Under the pieces are notes generated by a model that saw only the letters and a program-made list of their open reading frames with translations, was not told the DNA's origin and did no database searches. A stretch of 64,000 bases of DNA from Notolepis coatsorum (taxonomy: Eukaryota > Chordata > Actinopteri > Aulopiformes > Paralepididae), in assembly GCA_963971535.1 (NCBI GenBank), contig OZ020589.1, forward strand, positions 80,855,184 through 80,919,183, in the 5' to 3' direction. The position numbers were made by a program, and so were the translations under genes. Positions 24,421-35,534 of this stretch are shown in pieces. How positions within the stretch are numbered: position 1 is the stretch's first letter; each line of letters starts with the position of its first letter.

Positions 24421-24484
<64 letters not shown>
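24421..24484. repeat. (TTGA)n array, LINE-A tail
   Basis: About 16 GATT units at the end of a LINE-A 3' terminus; its complement is at about 25421-25468 in the other palindrome arm. Such short tandem tails are usual at the 3' ends of this type of LINE. Confidence 0.9.
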
Positions 24485-24485
<1 letters not shown>

Positions 24486-24499
24486 AATTGTATTAACAG

Positions 24500-24553
24500 A
24501 TCATGCTGGACCTACAAAAGGCCTTTGACACTGTCAATCACTCCATTCTTGAT
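24500..24553 (+). pseudogene. Reverse transcriptase motif fragment (54 bp)
   Basis: The plus strand encodes LDLQKAFDTVNHSIL, which matches the first catalytic-aspartate motif of LINE reverse transcriptases (D in an LDL-x-KAFD context). The fragment sits between two LINE-A 3' ends in the left palindrome arm and is mirrored at about 25357-25405. It is far too short to act. Confidence 0.7.
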
Positions 24554-24554
24554 T

Positions 24555-25059
24555 GAACATTTTATTAACAGATTGCAGAATGGGTACAGTACAGTACAGC
24601 TCAATACACACAATTGTTAAGGGGATGCAGACCAGAGAAAGAATTTTGTCTTGTTTACATCAGGGTCCCCCATTTTCAATTCATCATAACATATGACATA
24701 CACGACATACAGATAGACAGTACTGCTACATCTATACATTTATGACATACCAGATTTGCAAATACAGTATTGTTTGTGATACAAAAAGAGTCCAGAAAAG
24801 AGAGTATATACATTTGACGTAGAAACTGTACATTGGAGGAGGTTGGGTAGGTGGGGGGGGGGGGGGGGGGACTGTACATTGGAGGTGGTTGGGGGGGGGG
24901 GGGGGGGGGTCGGGTAGGAGGGGTGGGTGGGTGGGGGACACTGTACAACTGTACAAGCAAAACTGTACATTGGCATATTGACAACCATACTTGGTAATTT
25001 ACTGTACATTGGAGGGGGTTGGGTTACAACACAGGAGCAGAGTATAAACAACAGTACAG
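24555..25059 (-). mobile_element. LINE-A 3' end in left palindrome arm
   Basis: Minus-strand LINE-A 3' end with all UTR blocks (AACAGATTGCAGAATGGGTA, CCCCCATTTTCAATTCATCA, ACTGTACATTGGAGGAGGTT) and two G runs. The corresponding plus-strand copy in the right arm is 25075-25350 and lacks the middle of the UTR. Confidence 0.8.
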
Positions 25060-25419
25060 TACTGTTTCTCATTCCTGTACTGTTGTTTATACTCTGCTCC
25101 TGTGTTGTAACCCAACCCCCTCCAATGTACAGTAAATGACCAAGTATGGTTTTGTCAATATTCCAATGTACAGTTTTGCTTGTACAGTTGTACAGTGTCC
25201 CCCACCCACCCACCCTCCTAACCCCTCCTACCCGACCCCCCCCCCCCCCCCCCCAAGGCGAAAGTCTCTCTGGTCTGCATCCCCTTAACAATTGTGTGTA
25301 TTGAGCTGTACTGTACTGTACCCATTCTGCAATCTGTTAATAAAATGTTCAATCAAGAATGGAGTGATTGACAGTGTCAAAGGCCTTTTGTAGGTCCAGC
25401 ATGATCTGTTAATACAATT

Positions 25420-25468
<49 letters not shown>

Positions 25469-26179
25469 GACCCGCGTCGCAGGCACTGCATTCCGTTCTC
25501 AGAATGGATTTGAGAGAGATCATCAGCAGGCTATATATGATATTCAGACTCTAGATTTATTTGCAGAGCCAGATGAGATGAGGCAACCTGTGCGATTGGC
25601 TCTTGACAACTAATTTTGCACGTACTGTATAGGCTACAGACAGTATGTGTGTATGCACATTGCGCGCACTGCGGGAGGTGGCCAGAAGCGCGCAACTAGC
25701 CAACTACTATTATTACTACTATATTAATACAGTTTTATCCATGGCAAAGCGCTCCAGCGCTTGAATACGGCCGGGGGATCCGCTCTATACAATGCAGACC
25801 CACGGCTCTCGTATTATAATGAGCCCGCGAGGCGTGTTATTATTAGAGTTAATAATATTGTATATTGTTTCCACTGCCTTTTTATTCTATTTTTACTTCT
25901 CCACTGTACTATAACTATGTCTTCTACTACCTGTACCCCCCCCCCCCCCCGGCCCTCCCCATGCTGCTGAATTTATATTATTTTATGAATACAACGTTTA
26001 ATGTTCGCTAACGTAGAGAAACGTCAAACGTAATTCGAGATACGTCAGACGTACTTCGAGATACTTCCGTACTTTCCGCCAATCAGCGCATTGCCCTGTC
26101 ACAGGAGTAATAGTCCTGTGGCAGGGCGGAAGTTCCAATCTGGACCGAGGCTCCGAGTCTGCAGCTGGACCCTATTGGA

Positions 26180-26640
26180 TCTCGCTGTACAGCGTTATTG
26201 AGATCAATATTGAATTTTTTCGCCATGGCATTCAAAATTCATATATACACCCATGGCCGCCTAGTTATAGTTGAAAGTGGGGGTGCAAGATTATTTTTTA
26301 TTCTTTTCTTTTTATTTTATTTTTTTTACATTTAATGAACACCTGTATGTGCAATTTCCTGCAATATAGAGCCTTCAATCTTGACCAAAATAAAGCTGCT
26401 CTTTTCACTATAAAACTCAGTTTATATTGCAGTATGATAGCTATAATAATAATAACTTCACTGCGAGGGCTCTTTTAGCTAACGCTAGCTAGGCACGTAT
26501 GATAGCCAATTACTATTATAATAATAATAATAATAATAACTTTCCCATCCTCCCAAAGCCCCTCCGGCCCCGTTCACATCCGCAGCGGCAGTACCAACAA
26601 CAACAACAATTAATTGACGCTATCAATAGCCCCAGTGAGC
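26180..26640. other. Unassigned sequence
   Basis: AT-rich, with T runs near 26286-26333 and an (AAT)n run at about 26517-26540. No gene or transposon end seen. Confidence 0.3.
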
Positions 26641-26644
26641 GCGG

Positions 26645-27600
26645 CGGCTGGCTGAATGAATGAATGAAAACTTTATTTAACAGATTGCAGCATGGGTACA
26701 ATACAGTACGGCTCAATACACACAATTGTTAAGGTGATGCAGACCAGAGAAAGACGTTTGTCTTGTTTACATCAGGGTCCATACTAGCCTCTTTCGTGAC
26801 TGTGCTGCACAGAGTGAATCCACAGTCACTTGCTCCTCAATGGGAAACCAACCTAGATTTACCCTGAAGGACTGGTTCTGGCCGAACCGTTCGTTATACA
26901 AGTATCACAGAGACATTACAAATGTGCTCACAGTTGCACGAGGGTTTCGGACAGAGATACGGGATGGTGCGCAGGCGCTGTGATCACCCAACGGCGGAAA
27001 TAATGCCACTTTGAGCAGTTTATAAAAAAATATTAAAAATATTTATTAGCAACGCCGAGCTTTCAAACCATCCCGTATCTCTGTCCGAACATATACAGAA
27101 ATAAATACAGTAAAAACATACATGACATCATGACATTTATGGCATAGGGACATACATGACATACAGGTATATACTGTAGTACTGTTACATTTGTGACATA
27201 TACGATATGCAAATAATATACAGTACTGTTACCCAGAGATCCTAACAGAAAATATTATATATATATGATGGGGATGAGACTGTACATTAGGAGGAGGGGG
27301 GGGGGGGGGTGGACATTTACGGTGGCCAGTTTCGAATTGCAGTCTCCCGTAGGTGCTCTTTAAGAGCGGTTTTGAATGTGGGCAGGGGTAAAGTGGGTTT
27401 TAGGAGTGAGGTTAAGCAGTAGTCTGACCAGTTTGTTTTGTGATGTTTGTAATCTTGTTTTTAGTGCCTTTGAGGTGCTTTGGTACCATGAGGTGCAGGC
27501 ATAGTCGTAGTACCCTTGAATGAGTACTGAGAGTACCCATGATTTTTGCCATTTTGTTATCGTGAAATTGGTATTAAATTTAATTCTGATTGGCATTAAA
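26645..27600 (-). mobile_element. LINE-A 3' part, interrupted by insert
   Basis: Minus strand. 26645-26778 is the 3' end, with a tail complement of (TGAA)n. 27110-27310 is the 3' UTR with GGATCTCTGGGTAACAG-type and ACATTAGGAGGAGGGGG blocks and a G run. 27310-27600 encodes the ORF2 C-terminal region with DYACTSWYQSTSKALK and LQTSQNKLVRLLLNL segments. About 330 bp at 26779-27109 is foreign to the family and includes a palindromic MITE. The coding part is broken and lacks the catalytic domain. Confidence 0.75.
26946..27089. mobile_element. Short palindromic MITE
   Basis: A 23-bp inverted repeat, CGGACAGAGATACGGGATGG at the left and its complement at the right, bounds about 144 bp with a central AT-rich AAATATTAAAAATATTT. 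No coding capacity. The surrounding 26779-26945 and 27090-27109 may be part of a larger insertion. Confidence 0.65.
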
Positions 27601-28280
27601 AAGTCTTAAAGCCTTAAATCTGACTGGGCTAAACCCTGGTTATTTTCAGCCCAATTTATTCATTTCACTGCAAACCATCTGATCAATATATCACCCATAC
27701 TACATAAAGCATTTACTGACGATCACGTAATTATAAACGCCGCCCCCCCCCCTTTCCTCCGTGCATGATGACGCATAACGTATACGATCATATACAGTTG
27801 AATTTTTTAATATAGCGTGTCTAGGGAATAAACGGCAATCGATGCATTTAGGTCTATAACTCACGTTCTAGGAATTACTACAGAAAATGATAAAACATAC
27901 TTATATTCTAGAAGGTATTTTTGTATTTTTGTATGAATGAAAAAGTATAACGTTCCTACATCCTGAACAATAGATAATCGATGTTGAATGCAGGCATTAA
28001 AGTGTTCCGTCTCAAGACGGATTTCCGTCAATTTGATTGGGGAGATCCGTCAATTTGATTCGCAGTCTAACGGAATTGACTACCTGGTATAATATGATTT
28101 GTAGATGCATACAGATTGAAACAAAATTGAGCCAATCAGAGGCGCCAAATATCATGAAAAGGGAATTTTTTCTACCGAGGCGGCGCCAAGCAGTCATCAC
28201 TCAGGGACTCGAGTGGTTGCAGCTGGAGGCTATTGGGCGAGTGACATTTGCGAGGTCTGTCCGCCACATGGCAGGGTAAC
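27601..28280. other. Unassigned sequence
   Basis: AT-rich DNA with a C run near 27746. GTCAATTTGATT occurs twice at about 28027 and 28048. The frames at 28012-28200 (minus) and 28037-28279 (plus) overlap on opposite strands; no domain is recognised in either. Confidence 0.3.
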
Positions 28281-28284
28281 AAAA

Positions 28285-28435
28285 TAGTTGTGTCCCCTGC
28301 TGTGGTTGTGAGTATAGTATACGTTTATTAGCTTAACTCCGTAGCAACATCACACAGGTGTATCTGTAGACAGTCTCCTCCCCACCGTATATATCTTTTT
28401 TCCTACCACCCACCCCCTCCTAATGTACAGTCCCG
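28285..28435 (+). mobile_element. Shared repeat ending in LINE-A UTR
   Basis: Matches 16000-16115 (GTCCCCTGCTGTGGTTGTGAG, TTTATTAGCTTAACTCCGTA, then CCTCCTAATGTACAGTC), so the same composite piece occurs twice in the window. Confidence 0.65.
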
Positions 28436-28479
28436 GACTTTCCAGTGAATCATAGTGTCCTTTTTTTTCATTTTCCCAG

Positions 28480-28560
28480 ATGCACCATGCACCAAGGATC
28501 CAGCTGATTACTGCCAATCTGGAGGATTGTTCCTTATCTGCTCTTCACTTGTGCCACTGA
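28480..28560 (+). CDS. Possible terminal exon (unrecognised)
   Basis: A good acceptor (TTTTTTTTCATTTTCCCAG) is followed at once by an ATG frame of 26 codons, beginning MHHAPRIQLITANLEDC and ending at TGA 28558-28560. No partner exon was identified. Small size makes chance occurrence quite possible. Confidence 0.15.
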   Translation: MHHAPRIQLITANLEDCSLSALHLCH

Positions 28561-28867
28561 TTCATTGACCTTTTGTGGTGTGGTATGTTTTGATTTTTAC
28601 TTAGTAATACACTGTATAGTTGGGATTCTGAATTAAACAGTATAATGTTCACATATATTATGGAGCCCCCAGGGGTCGGGAGAATATTGTGGAAAACAAT
28701 ATAAAACTGAAATGGTAAAGCTAAAAAACTGTAGACCTGACCACAACCCCCTCGGTTCAACAGCACAATATGTTGCTTTCTCCGCTTTTAAAAGTTGAAA
28801 TCATCTGATGACATTGAAGGGATAGTTCAGAATTGTGGACATAAAGTTTAATTTACTACTTGGCCAT

Positions 28868-29000
28868 TATGTTATGTTCAATGGACTGCACTTATATAGC
28901 AATAGCGCTTTTATCCAAAGCGCGTATGGCCTCTCATTCACCTATTCACACACATTCACACACCAATGGTGGCAGCTGCCATGCATATTGATCCATAAAT
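28868..29000 (-). mobile_element. tRNA-derived SINE, 3' part only
   Basis: ACTTATATAGCAATAGCGCT, TTATCCAAAGCGCG and the ACACATTCACACACCAATGG block match the 3' half of the SINE at 5640-5889 (plus) and 57345-57580 (minus). The tRNA-like head is missing. Confidence 0.65.
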
Positions 29001-29204
29001 AGTGTTTAGATTGTACTTCTATAGGTTTTTAACTTTACATACTGTATTTAAACATTATATTTGAACAAACACTGCAAGCTAAAGTTTTAAATCATTTGAA
29101 TCTGTTTTATACAGCACACTTGCTTCCAAAATAAAGCAGTTTTACAATCCTGATCGTTTGTTAACACTTGAAGCTTTTTGTTTCTAACAATCTGTACAAT
29201 AAAA

Positions 29205-31490
29205 GTGTTTCTCTGCTGAACTTTGAGTTCTGTCACTTAATTGAAGGAGTTTGATTGTAATAATTATGGAAAAACCTGTAAAATAACAGTGTTTCACTGC
29301 TGAACTTTAAGTTCTGTCACTTTATTGAAGGAGTTTGATTGTAATAATTGAGGAAAAACCTGTGAAATAACAGTGTTTCACTGCTGAACTTTAAGTTCTG
29401 TCACTTAATTGAAGGAGTTTGATTGTAATAATTATGGGAAAACCTGTAAAATAACAGTGTTTCACTGCTGAACTTTAAGTTCTGTCACTTTATTGAAGGA
29501 GTTTGATTGTAATAATTGAGGAAAAACCTGTGAAATAACAGTGTTTCACTGCTGAACTTTAAGTTCTGTCACTTTATTGAAGGAGTTTGATCGTAATAAT
29601 TTAGGAAAAATCTGTGAAATAACAGTCTTTCACTGCTGAACTTTGAGTTCTGTCACTTTATTGAAGGAGTTTGATTGTAATAATTATGGGAAAACCTGTA
29701 AAATAACAGTGTTTCACTGCTGAACTTTAAGTTCTGTCACTTAATTGAAGGAGTTTGATTGTAATAATTGAGGAAAAACCTGTGAAATAACAGTATTTCA
29801 CTGCTGAACTTTAAGTTCTGTCACTTTATTGAAGGAGTTTGATCGTAATAATTTAGGAAAAACCTGTGAAATAACAGTCTTTCACTGCTGAACTTTGAGT
29901 TCTGTCACTTAATTGAAGGAGTTTGATTGTAATAATTATGGGAAAACCTGTAAAATAACAGTGTTTCACTGCTGAACTTTGAGTTCTGTCACTTAATTGA
30001 AGGAGTTTGATTGTAATAATTATGGAAAAACCTGTAAAATAACAGTGTTTCACTGCTGAACTTTAAGTTCTGTCACTTTATTGAAGGAGTTTGATCGTAA
30101 TAATTGAGGAAAAACCTGTGAAATAACAGTGTTTCACTGCTGAACTTTGAGTTCTGTCACTTAATTGAAGGAGTTTGATTGTAATAATTATGGGAAAACA
30201 TGTAAAATAACAGTGTTTCACTGCTGAACTTTGAGTTCTGTCACTTAATTGAAGGAGTTTGATTGTAATAATTATGGGAAAACATGTAAAATAACAGTGT
30301 TTCACTGCTGAACTTTGAGTTCTGTCACTTAATTGAAGGAGTTTGATTGTAATAATTCTGGGAAAACATGTAAAATAACAGTGTTTCACTGCTGAACTTT
30401 AAGTTCTGTCACTTTATTGAAGGAGTTTGATCATAATAATTTAGGAAAAACCTGTGAAATAACAGTGTTTCACTGCTGAACTTTAAGTTCTGTCACTTTA
30501 TTGAAGGAGTTTGATTGTAATAATTATGGGAAAACCTGTAAAATAACAGTGTTTCACTGCTGAATTTTAAGTTCTGTCACTTTATTGAAGGAGTTTGATT
30601 GTAATAATTGAGGAAAAACCTGTAAAATAACAGTGTTTCACTGCTGAACTTTAAGTTCTGTCACTTTATTGAAGGAGTTTGATCGTAATAATTGAGGAAA
30701 AACCTGTGAAATAACAGTGTTTCACTGCTGAACTTTGAGTTCTGTCACTTAATTGAAGGAGTTTGATTGTAATAATTATGGGAAAACATGTAAAATAACA
30801 GTGTTTCACTGCTGAACTTTGAGTTCTGTCACTTAATTGAAGGAGTTTGATTGTAATAATTATGGGAAAACATGTAGAATAACACTGTTTCACTGCTGAA
30901 CTTTGAGTTCTGTCACTTAATTGAAGGAGTTTGATTGTAATAATTATGGGAAAACATGTAAAATAACAGTGTTTCACTGCTGAACTTTGAGTTCTGTCAC
31001 TTAATTGAAGGAGTTTGATTGTAATAATTCTGGGAAAACATGTAAAATAACAGTGTTTCACTGCTGAACTTTGAGTTCTGTCACTTAATTGAAGGAGTTT
31101 GATTGTAATAATTCTGGGAAAACATGTAAAATAACTGTTTCACTGCTGAACTTTAAGTTCTGTCACTTTATTGAAGGAGTTTGATCATAATAATTTAGGA
31201 AAAACCTGTGAAATAACAGTGTTTCACTGCTGAACTTTAAGTTCTGTCACTTTATTGAAGGAGTTTGATCGTAATAATTTAGGAAAGACCTGTGAAATAA
31301 CAGTGTTTCACTGCTGAACTTTGAGTTATGTCACTTAATTGAAGGAGTTTCATCGTAAATGTAGGGAAAACTTGTGAAATAACAGTGTTTCACTGCTGAA
31401 CTTTAAGTTCTGTCACTTTATTGAAGGTGTTTGATCATAATAATGTAGGAAAAAACCTGTAAAATAACAGTGTTTCACTGCTGAACCTAA
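29205..31490 (-). repeat. ~84-bp satellite array A' (right copy, inverted)
   Basis: About 27 units, each the reverse complement of the 8.87-10.6 kb satellite: GTTTCACTGCTGAACTTTAA, GTTCTGTCACTT, AATTGAAGGAGTTTGATTGT, AATAATTATGGG and AAAACCTGTAAAATAACAGT. Variants (ATTGAGG, TTTAGG, TTATGGG, TTCTGGG; CTGT or ATGT) occur in ordered runs. Each unit contains the short palindrome CAGTGTTTCACTG. Long minus-strand frames across the array are translations of the repeat. Confidence 0.95.
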
Positions 31491-31675
31491 CCTGTCAATT
31501 AACAGTGATTCGCTGTTCTCGGGTTCTCAAATAATAAACAGAATTATCTGTAAATGTATTGCTTTTCCACTTTATTTTAATTAGGGTATTTCAATGTAAA
31601 TTTTACACTAATTCTATGTCCCCAAACTGCCAGACTTTTACCGTTTTTCTACCGATTTTTTTTTACAGTGTAGGG
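31491..31675 (-). mobile_element. End of satellite-bearing transposon (right copy)
   Basis: Ends in CCGATTTTTTTTTACAGTGT at about 31671. It is the counterpart of the left copy's start at 8313 and borders the same satellite in inverted orientation. Confidence 0.5.
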
Positions 31676-31679
31676 CCTA

Positions 31680-33268
31680 ATTACTAAATGTCCCAGATCT
31701 ATCTTTTGAGCAGCAAATTCCTTCGTGACTCCCATCAGCAGATTCCCTGTGAAAATCCTTGGCGGAATCTCATTTATAAATTTGCACTATTAGAATATTC
31801 AAAGGTTATTGCCGTCAGGGCAAACTGAAGATTGCTGAGTGGTGAGGAGGCACGTTGTGCCATCTTGTGAATTTGTCTGAGAAAGATGGGAAGCGCGGCG
31901 ACCACATACACTGAATGGAGAAAGAGAGAGAGAGACAGAGGATGATCCCAACAGCCACTGTTCGTTGTGTTGCTGTACAATTTCTGTCACAGAGAGAGAG
32001 AGAAAGAAAAATGAACACGATCAGGTGACTCAGTCAGGCTTGTCTGTTCGCGGATAATAACAGGTACGATTGCTGCCTGCATGCAGTCTTCCCGACTCAG
32101 CTCATTTCAACAACAACAACAGTCACTCAGAATACCTGGTTCCCCTCCCGCTGGGGCATGATGGGGAATCATGCAAATGCTTTTTGGCAACTATGCTATC
32201 GGATGCTGTGTTTCAATAAGCCTTGTAACCCCGATCGCTGAGGATTCTCCCACACCCGTTCCAAAGATAATCTATCTGTATCTATGTGGTGTGGAGAACA
32301 GCACACCATCTGAGATATTTTCTATCGGCTGTATTGAACATATCTGTAGGGAAGTTCATGGGAGGGGCACGGGCTCGGCCAGTACCGTCGCTACTCAACT
32401 TGGGTGTGCTTCCCCATCCCCAATACCCTGCGTCTTCCCCCTTTCCACAGAAAAAGTAGTGTCACCTTTGCATGCATTTTATAAAAGCATTAACAAAGTA
32501 AAGCAAGATTCAACATAGCCATGTAGGGAGCCATTCATGGTAGCATCTGTAGCTTCTGTCCATCCATGGAGTGGATGATTATGGTTAGCACAGGCATGTC
32601 CAATAGTTGGAGATGATGACAAAAGCTGACTCTGGAGTGAGCAGTAGATTATATACAGTAGGCTACTATTGTTGATGACAAACTGAAGGCTCTTGTGAGC
32701 ATGTGGCTGCTTGAGGCTAAATATGCTTGAGGCCTGGGTGTGCGCTTGCTGTAGGCAGTATACTCCAAGTAATACCCATAATAATGCAGATGTAATTAAG
32801 TTGATCGCAAGTGTATAGTCAAAGTAAAAATGCTTGTTGAAAACAGAATAACGAGAGACTAGTAGAGAGCCCACAGGAAAAGGAGGTGCGTAATGGGCAT
32901 GTAGTATGTGCCATGCCATAGAGTGATGGATGCTTGAATTTGCAACTGCATTATGAACGTCTATTATTGTTTACGCTACATGAAGCACTGTTTGTATTGA
33001 ACACGAGTGCTGGTCCTAAAGTAGACCCGGTTATATTCCACTTTTTGATTTGACTCTAATGTTTGAAATTAATGTTATTTGATCTGAGGGGTAAGGAAAT
33101 GTAATGCCCCTGTTATTCAATAATGTTTCAAGCTCACTATCTGGTAAACAAGCTCATTATTATAGTTCAGTGAGCTAGCAACCAGACTAACACAAACCAT
33201 CACTGAGATGGATCATAGCTTTTTAGCTAATAGCTCATATATTTGAGACCTAGGCCTACTTTAAGCTC
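31680..33268. other. Unassigned, low-repeat sequence
   Basis: The longest stretch in the window without an obvious transposon. It has a GAGA run near 31920-32010 and a frame at 32171-32518 (plus) of 115 codons with no domain I know. Another frame of 146 codons lies at 32479-32919 (minus). Neither has clear start context or splice signals. If the window has single-copy DNA, it is most likely here. Confidence 0.35.
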
Positions 33269-33750
33269 CAGGGCCCTGTTTCTTGTACGTGGTTCAACTA
33301 AGTCGATCAAGATGTCATTATCCAGCTTCAGTTAACCCGATGTTTGAAGCCGGGATTTTCCTGTTCCACGAAGGTGGATTCAGTCTCGTTAACTCAAGCC
33401 AGACTTGCGACTCAGGCTAAATGCGCGCGGCCGCTTTAGGTGAAAAGCCAGCACGTATCGATGGCAGAGATCCTGATTCTCTAACGGCATTGATTGATTA
33501 ATTGATTTAAGACTTTATTGACAGATTGCAATACGGCTCAATCGCCTCGCCGACAAGTTAAATGCGTTATCTATAGGCTAATTTTAAGTCCCTCATTACC
33601 TCAATCAATCAGATTATATTTCTTTAAACTTGCCTGCTGGATTGAATAATCAAATGAGATCTTACTAGCGAAAATAATTAGTTAACTGTTATACAGAATT
33701 ACGATACGGCTCTCTTACCCATTGATTGATGTATAGTCAATCTTTAACTT

Positions 33751-33826
33751 ATCTCCAATGTGGTCTAATGGGTTGTTCTTTTGACTTTCACACAGACGAC
33801 CGGGGTTCGAGACCCTAGTCGTCTCC
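33751..33826 (+). tRNA. Degenerate tRNA-Glu-like sequence
   Basis: Contains TGTGGTCTAATGG (A-box-like, as in tRNA-Glu), an anticodon-loop-like ACTTTCACA (TTC at the anticodon position) and GGGGTTCGAGACCC (B box and T arm). The acceptor stem does not pair well and the D arm is lengthened, so it is a tRNA-like pseudogene or SINE-like head, not a working tRNA. Confidence 0.5.
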
Positions 33827-33980
33827 TTCTTTTTGCAATATAGGAATAATTCAATTTGGTGCACGTTGAGAGCTATATAAAGAATGACATCCTCAATGCA
33901 TGTAGATTTATAATATTTTAACTTAAAACCAGGCTACTTTGGCGTATAATCATTAATATTATATTCAAAAAAATCATATT

Positions 33981-34051
33981 GGAAACACCGGGTTTTGAAC
34001 CCCGGTCGCTGGGTTGGCAGGCTTGAGCTCTACCGCTGCACCACTGTGCCA
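33981..34051 (-). tRNA. tRNA-like pseudogene
   Basis: On the minus strand: TGGTGCAGCGGTAGAGC (A-box-like), then CCGGGGTTCAAAACCCGG, a perfect T arm with B box. The acceptor stem does not pair. It lies inside the 33.27-34.65 kb transposon. Its first bases, at the right-hand end, continue into the second copy of that transposon at 52.41 kb. Confidence 0.5.
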
Positions 34052-34652
34052 GATGGGATAAATTCATTGTTTATACATTAATGAACGAGAGACCCGTGTT
34101 TAGAATATCCTTTGTTTTGAATGAAGTTTATCTCTTTATCCTCATTCATTAATGTGACGTCAACGGCTCATTCAATTTCTCAAATCCGTCAAACAGCGCA
34201 TCTCATCAGACATCTTAATCCCAGTTACAATTAAAATAACCACATAATGTGTACATCGCACGAGCGAGCGCCACCGTCGCCACGGTATATATAACGTGCA
34301 TTATTTAGGACAAAGTGAATTTAGTATCAGCATTTTGGGTCTATTTTACATTTCAAAAGCCCCCTCTGGAAGAATGGAGCACAAAAACGTAATTCAGAAT
34401 GGTATAATGCAGATCGTAGACTGTGGGAATAGTTTCAGGAAACGGGCTGTCACTTCTTTGCGGGGGCGTGGCGATGGGTCAGGCTAACTTGAACTTAAAC
34501 TCTGCTTTCGACCAGGCTCAAACTTTTGGATCTGTTGTCATGGTGATTTGGAAAATCCACGTACAGGGAACCGGAAAGTCCGGCTAACCCAGTTATCCAG
34601 TTAAAGTTATCCGGCTAACTCAGTTATCCAGGTACAAGAAACAAGTGGTCCC

Positions 34653-35160
34653 TTGATTCTCTATGATTTGGCCAAGGAAGCACGTAATTTCTTAGAATCT
34701 ATATTCAGCTTTATCTGAGTTTATGGGAATTCAGTAGGATTTTGCTCTGCTGATTTGCTTTCTGGCTCTTCCATCTCTCTTTACATTGATTTATCACCAG
34801 CTTGTCCTACTCCTCATTGCTAATTGACCACATTGATTCACTGCTATTTACCGACTGGTGCAAAGCTTATGGAAAGCCTACAAATGTTTTACTTTGTAAC
34901 AAATGCTATTTAAAATGTAACTAATCACAATACACTTATATATACTTAAATAATACATTATACTTAAAACAAAATGTAAACAAAAAAAGGTAATTTACAC
35001 AAAAAAATAACTACTCAATTACAGTAACAAGAGTAACTCTATTTACAGTAGTTACTTTCCACCCTTGGCCATCAATCATTGTCCATCCAGCAAGGAAGCC
35101 ACGGCTGTTTCTACACTGTTTCTCTCTCTCTTTCTTTTTTCTTCCTTTATCACTCAGAGG
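34653..35160. other. Unassigned sequence with AGTAACT-type repeat
   Basis: 34.87-35.06 kb carries GTAACT-rich sequence (TAACAAGAGTAACTCTATTT, AGTAGTTACTTTCCACCCTT) that resembles the end of another common fish nonautonomous element. The rest is unassigned. Confidence 0.4.
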
Positions 35161-35175
35161 ATGGCTTATCATGTG

Positions 35176-35329
<154 letters not shown>

Positions 35330-35534
35330 TACACAAGCGCACACAGGCATGCACACACACAACTTAAGAAAAGCTGTATTTTTCTATTATAGATGGACTG
35401 CTTTGAAGTACGTGTGTGTGTGTAGAATAGAATAGAATAGATCTTTATTGTCATTGTTACAGTTGTTACAACAAAATTTTAAATGCAGCCCTAGGTGCTA
35501 GTAAAAATATAAAAACACAGTCCTAAACACAGTA

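Larger units (their letters stand above)
23704..26174. repeat. Large palindrome (arms 1.1-1.36 kb, 15-bp loop)
   Basis: The left arm 23704-25059 is the reverse complement of the right arm 25075-26174 around a 15-bp centre (25060-25074). Matching pairs include GGTCCAGATTGGAACTTCCG with its complement at about 26.13 kb, the GATTGATTGATTGATTGATT/ATCAATCAATC arrays, and AGAGTATAAACAACAGTACA beside the loop. The left arm is longer because the right arm lacks about 200 bp of LINE-A sequence (between the C run near 25.25 kb and AAGGCGAAAGTC). Each arm carries LINE-A 3' ends, a (TTGA)n array and about 700 bp of other DNA with no recognised gene. Confidence 0.9.
33271..34652. mobile_element. DNA transposon with GGGCCC ends
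   Basis: Inverted ends: GGGCCCTGTTTCTTGTACGT at the left and, reverse-complemented, GGGACCACTTGTTTCTTGTA at the right, followed inward by CTGGATAACTGAGTTAGCC. Target duplication not resolved. A second, truncated copy at 52410-53010 gives the right end as GGGCCCCGTTCCCCGTACCT. The interior has two tRNA-like blocks in opposite orientation and a short minus-strand LINE-A tail-like piece near 33.49-33.54 kb. No transposase seen. Confidence 0.65.

Noticed and set aside
29853..31061. Repeated frames (for example LLQLSDRTQSSAVKHCYF) of 66-131 codons
   Set aside because: They arise where satellite units happen to be a multiple of 3 bp long; they lie in the ~84-bp array and have no independent support.
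32171..32518. Host protein gene in the low-repeat stretch
   Set aside because: 115-codon frame without recognisable motif, conserved start context or splice partners; could be chance.
33751..33826. Working tRNA-Glu gene
   Set aside because: The acceptor stem does not pair and the D arm is abnormal; kept only as a tRNA-like pseudogene.
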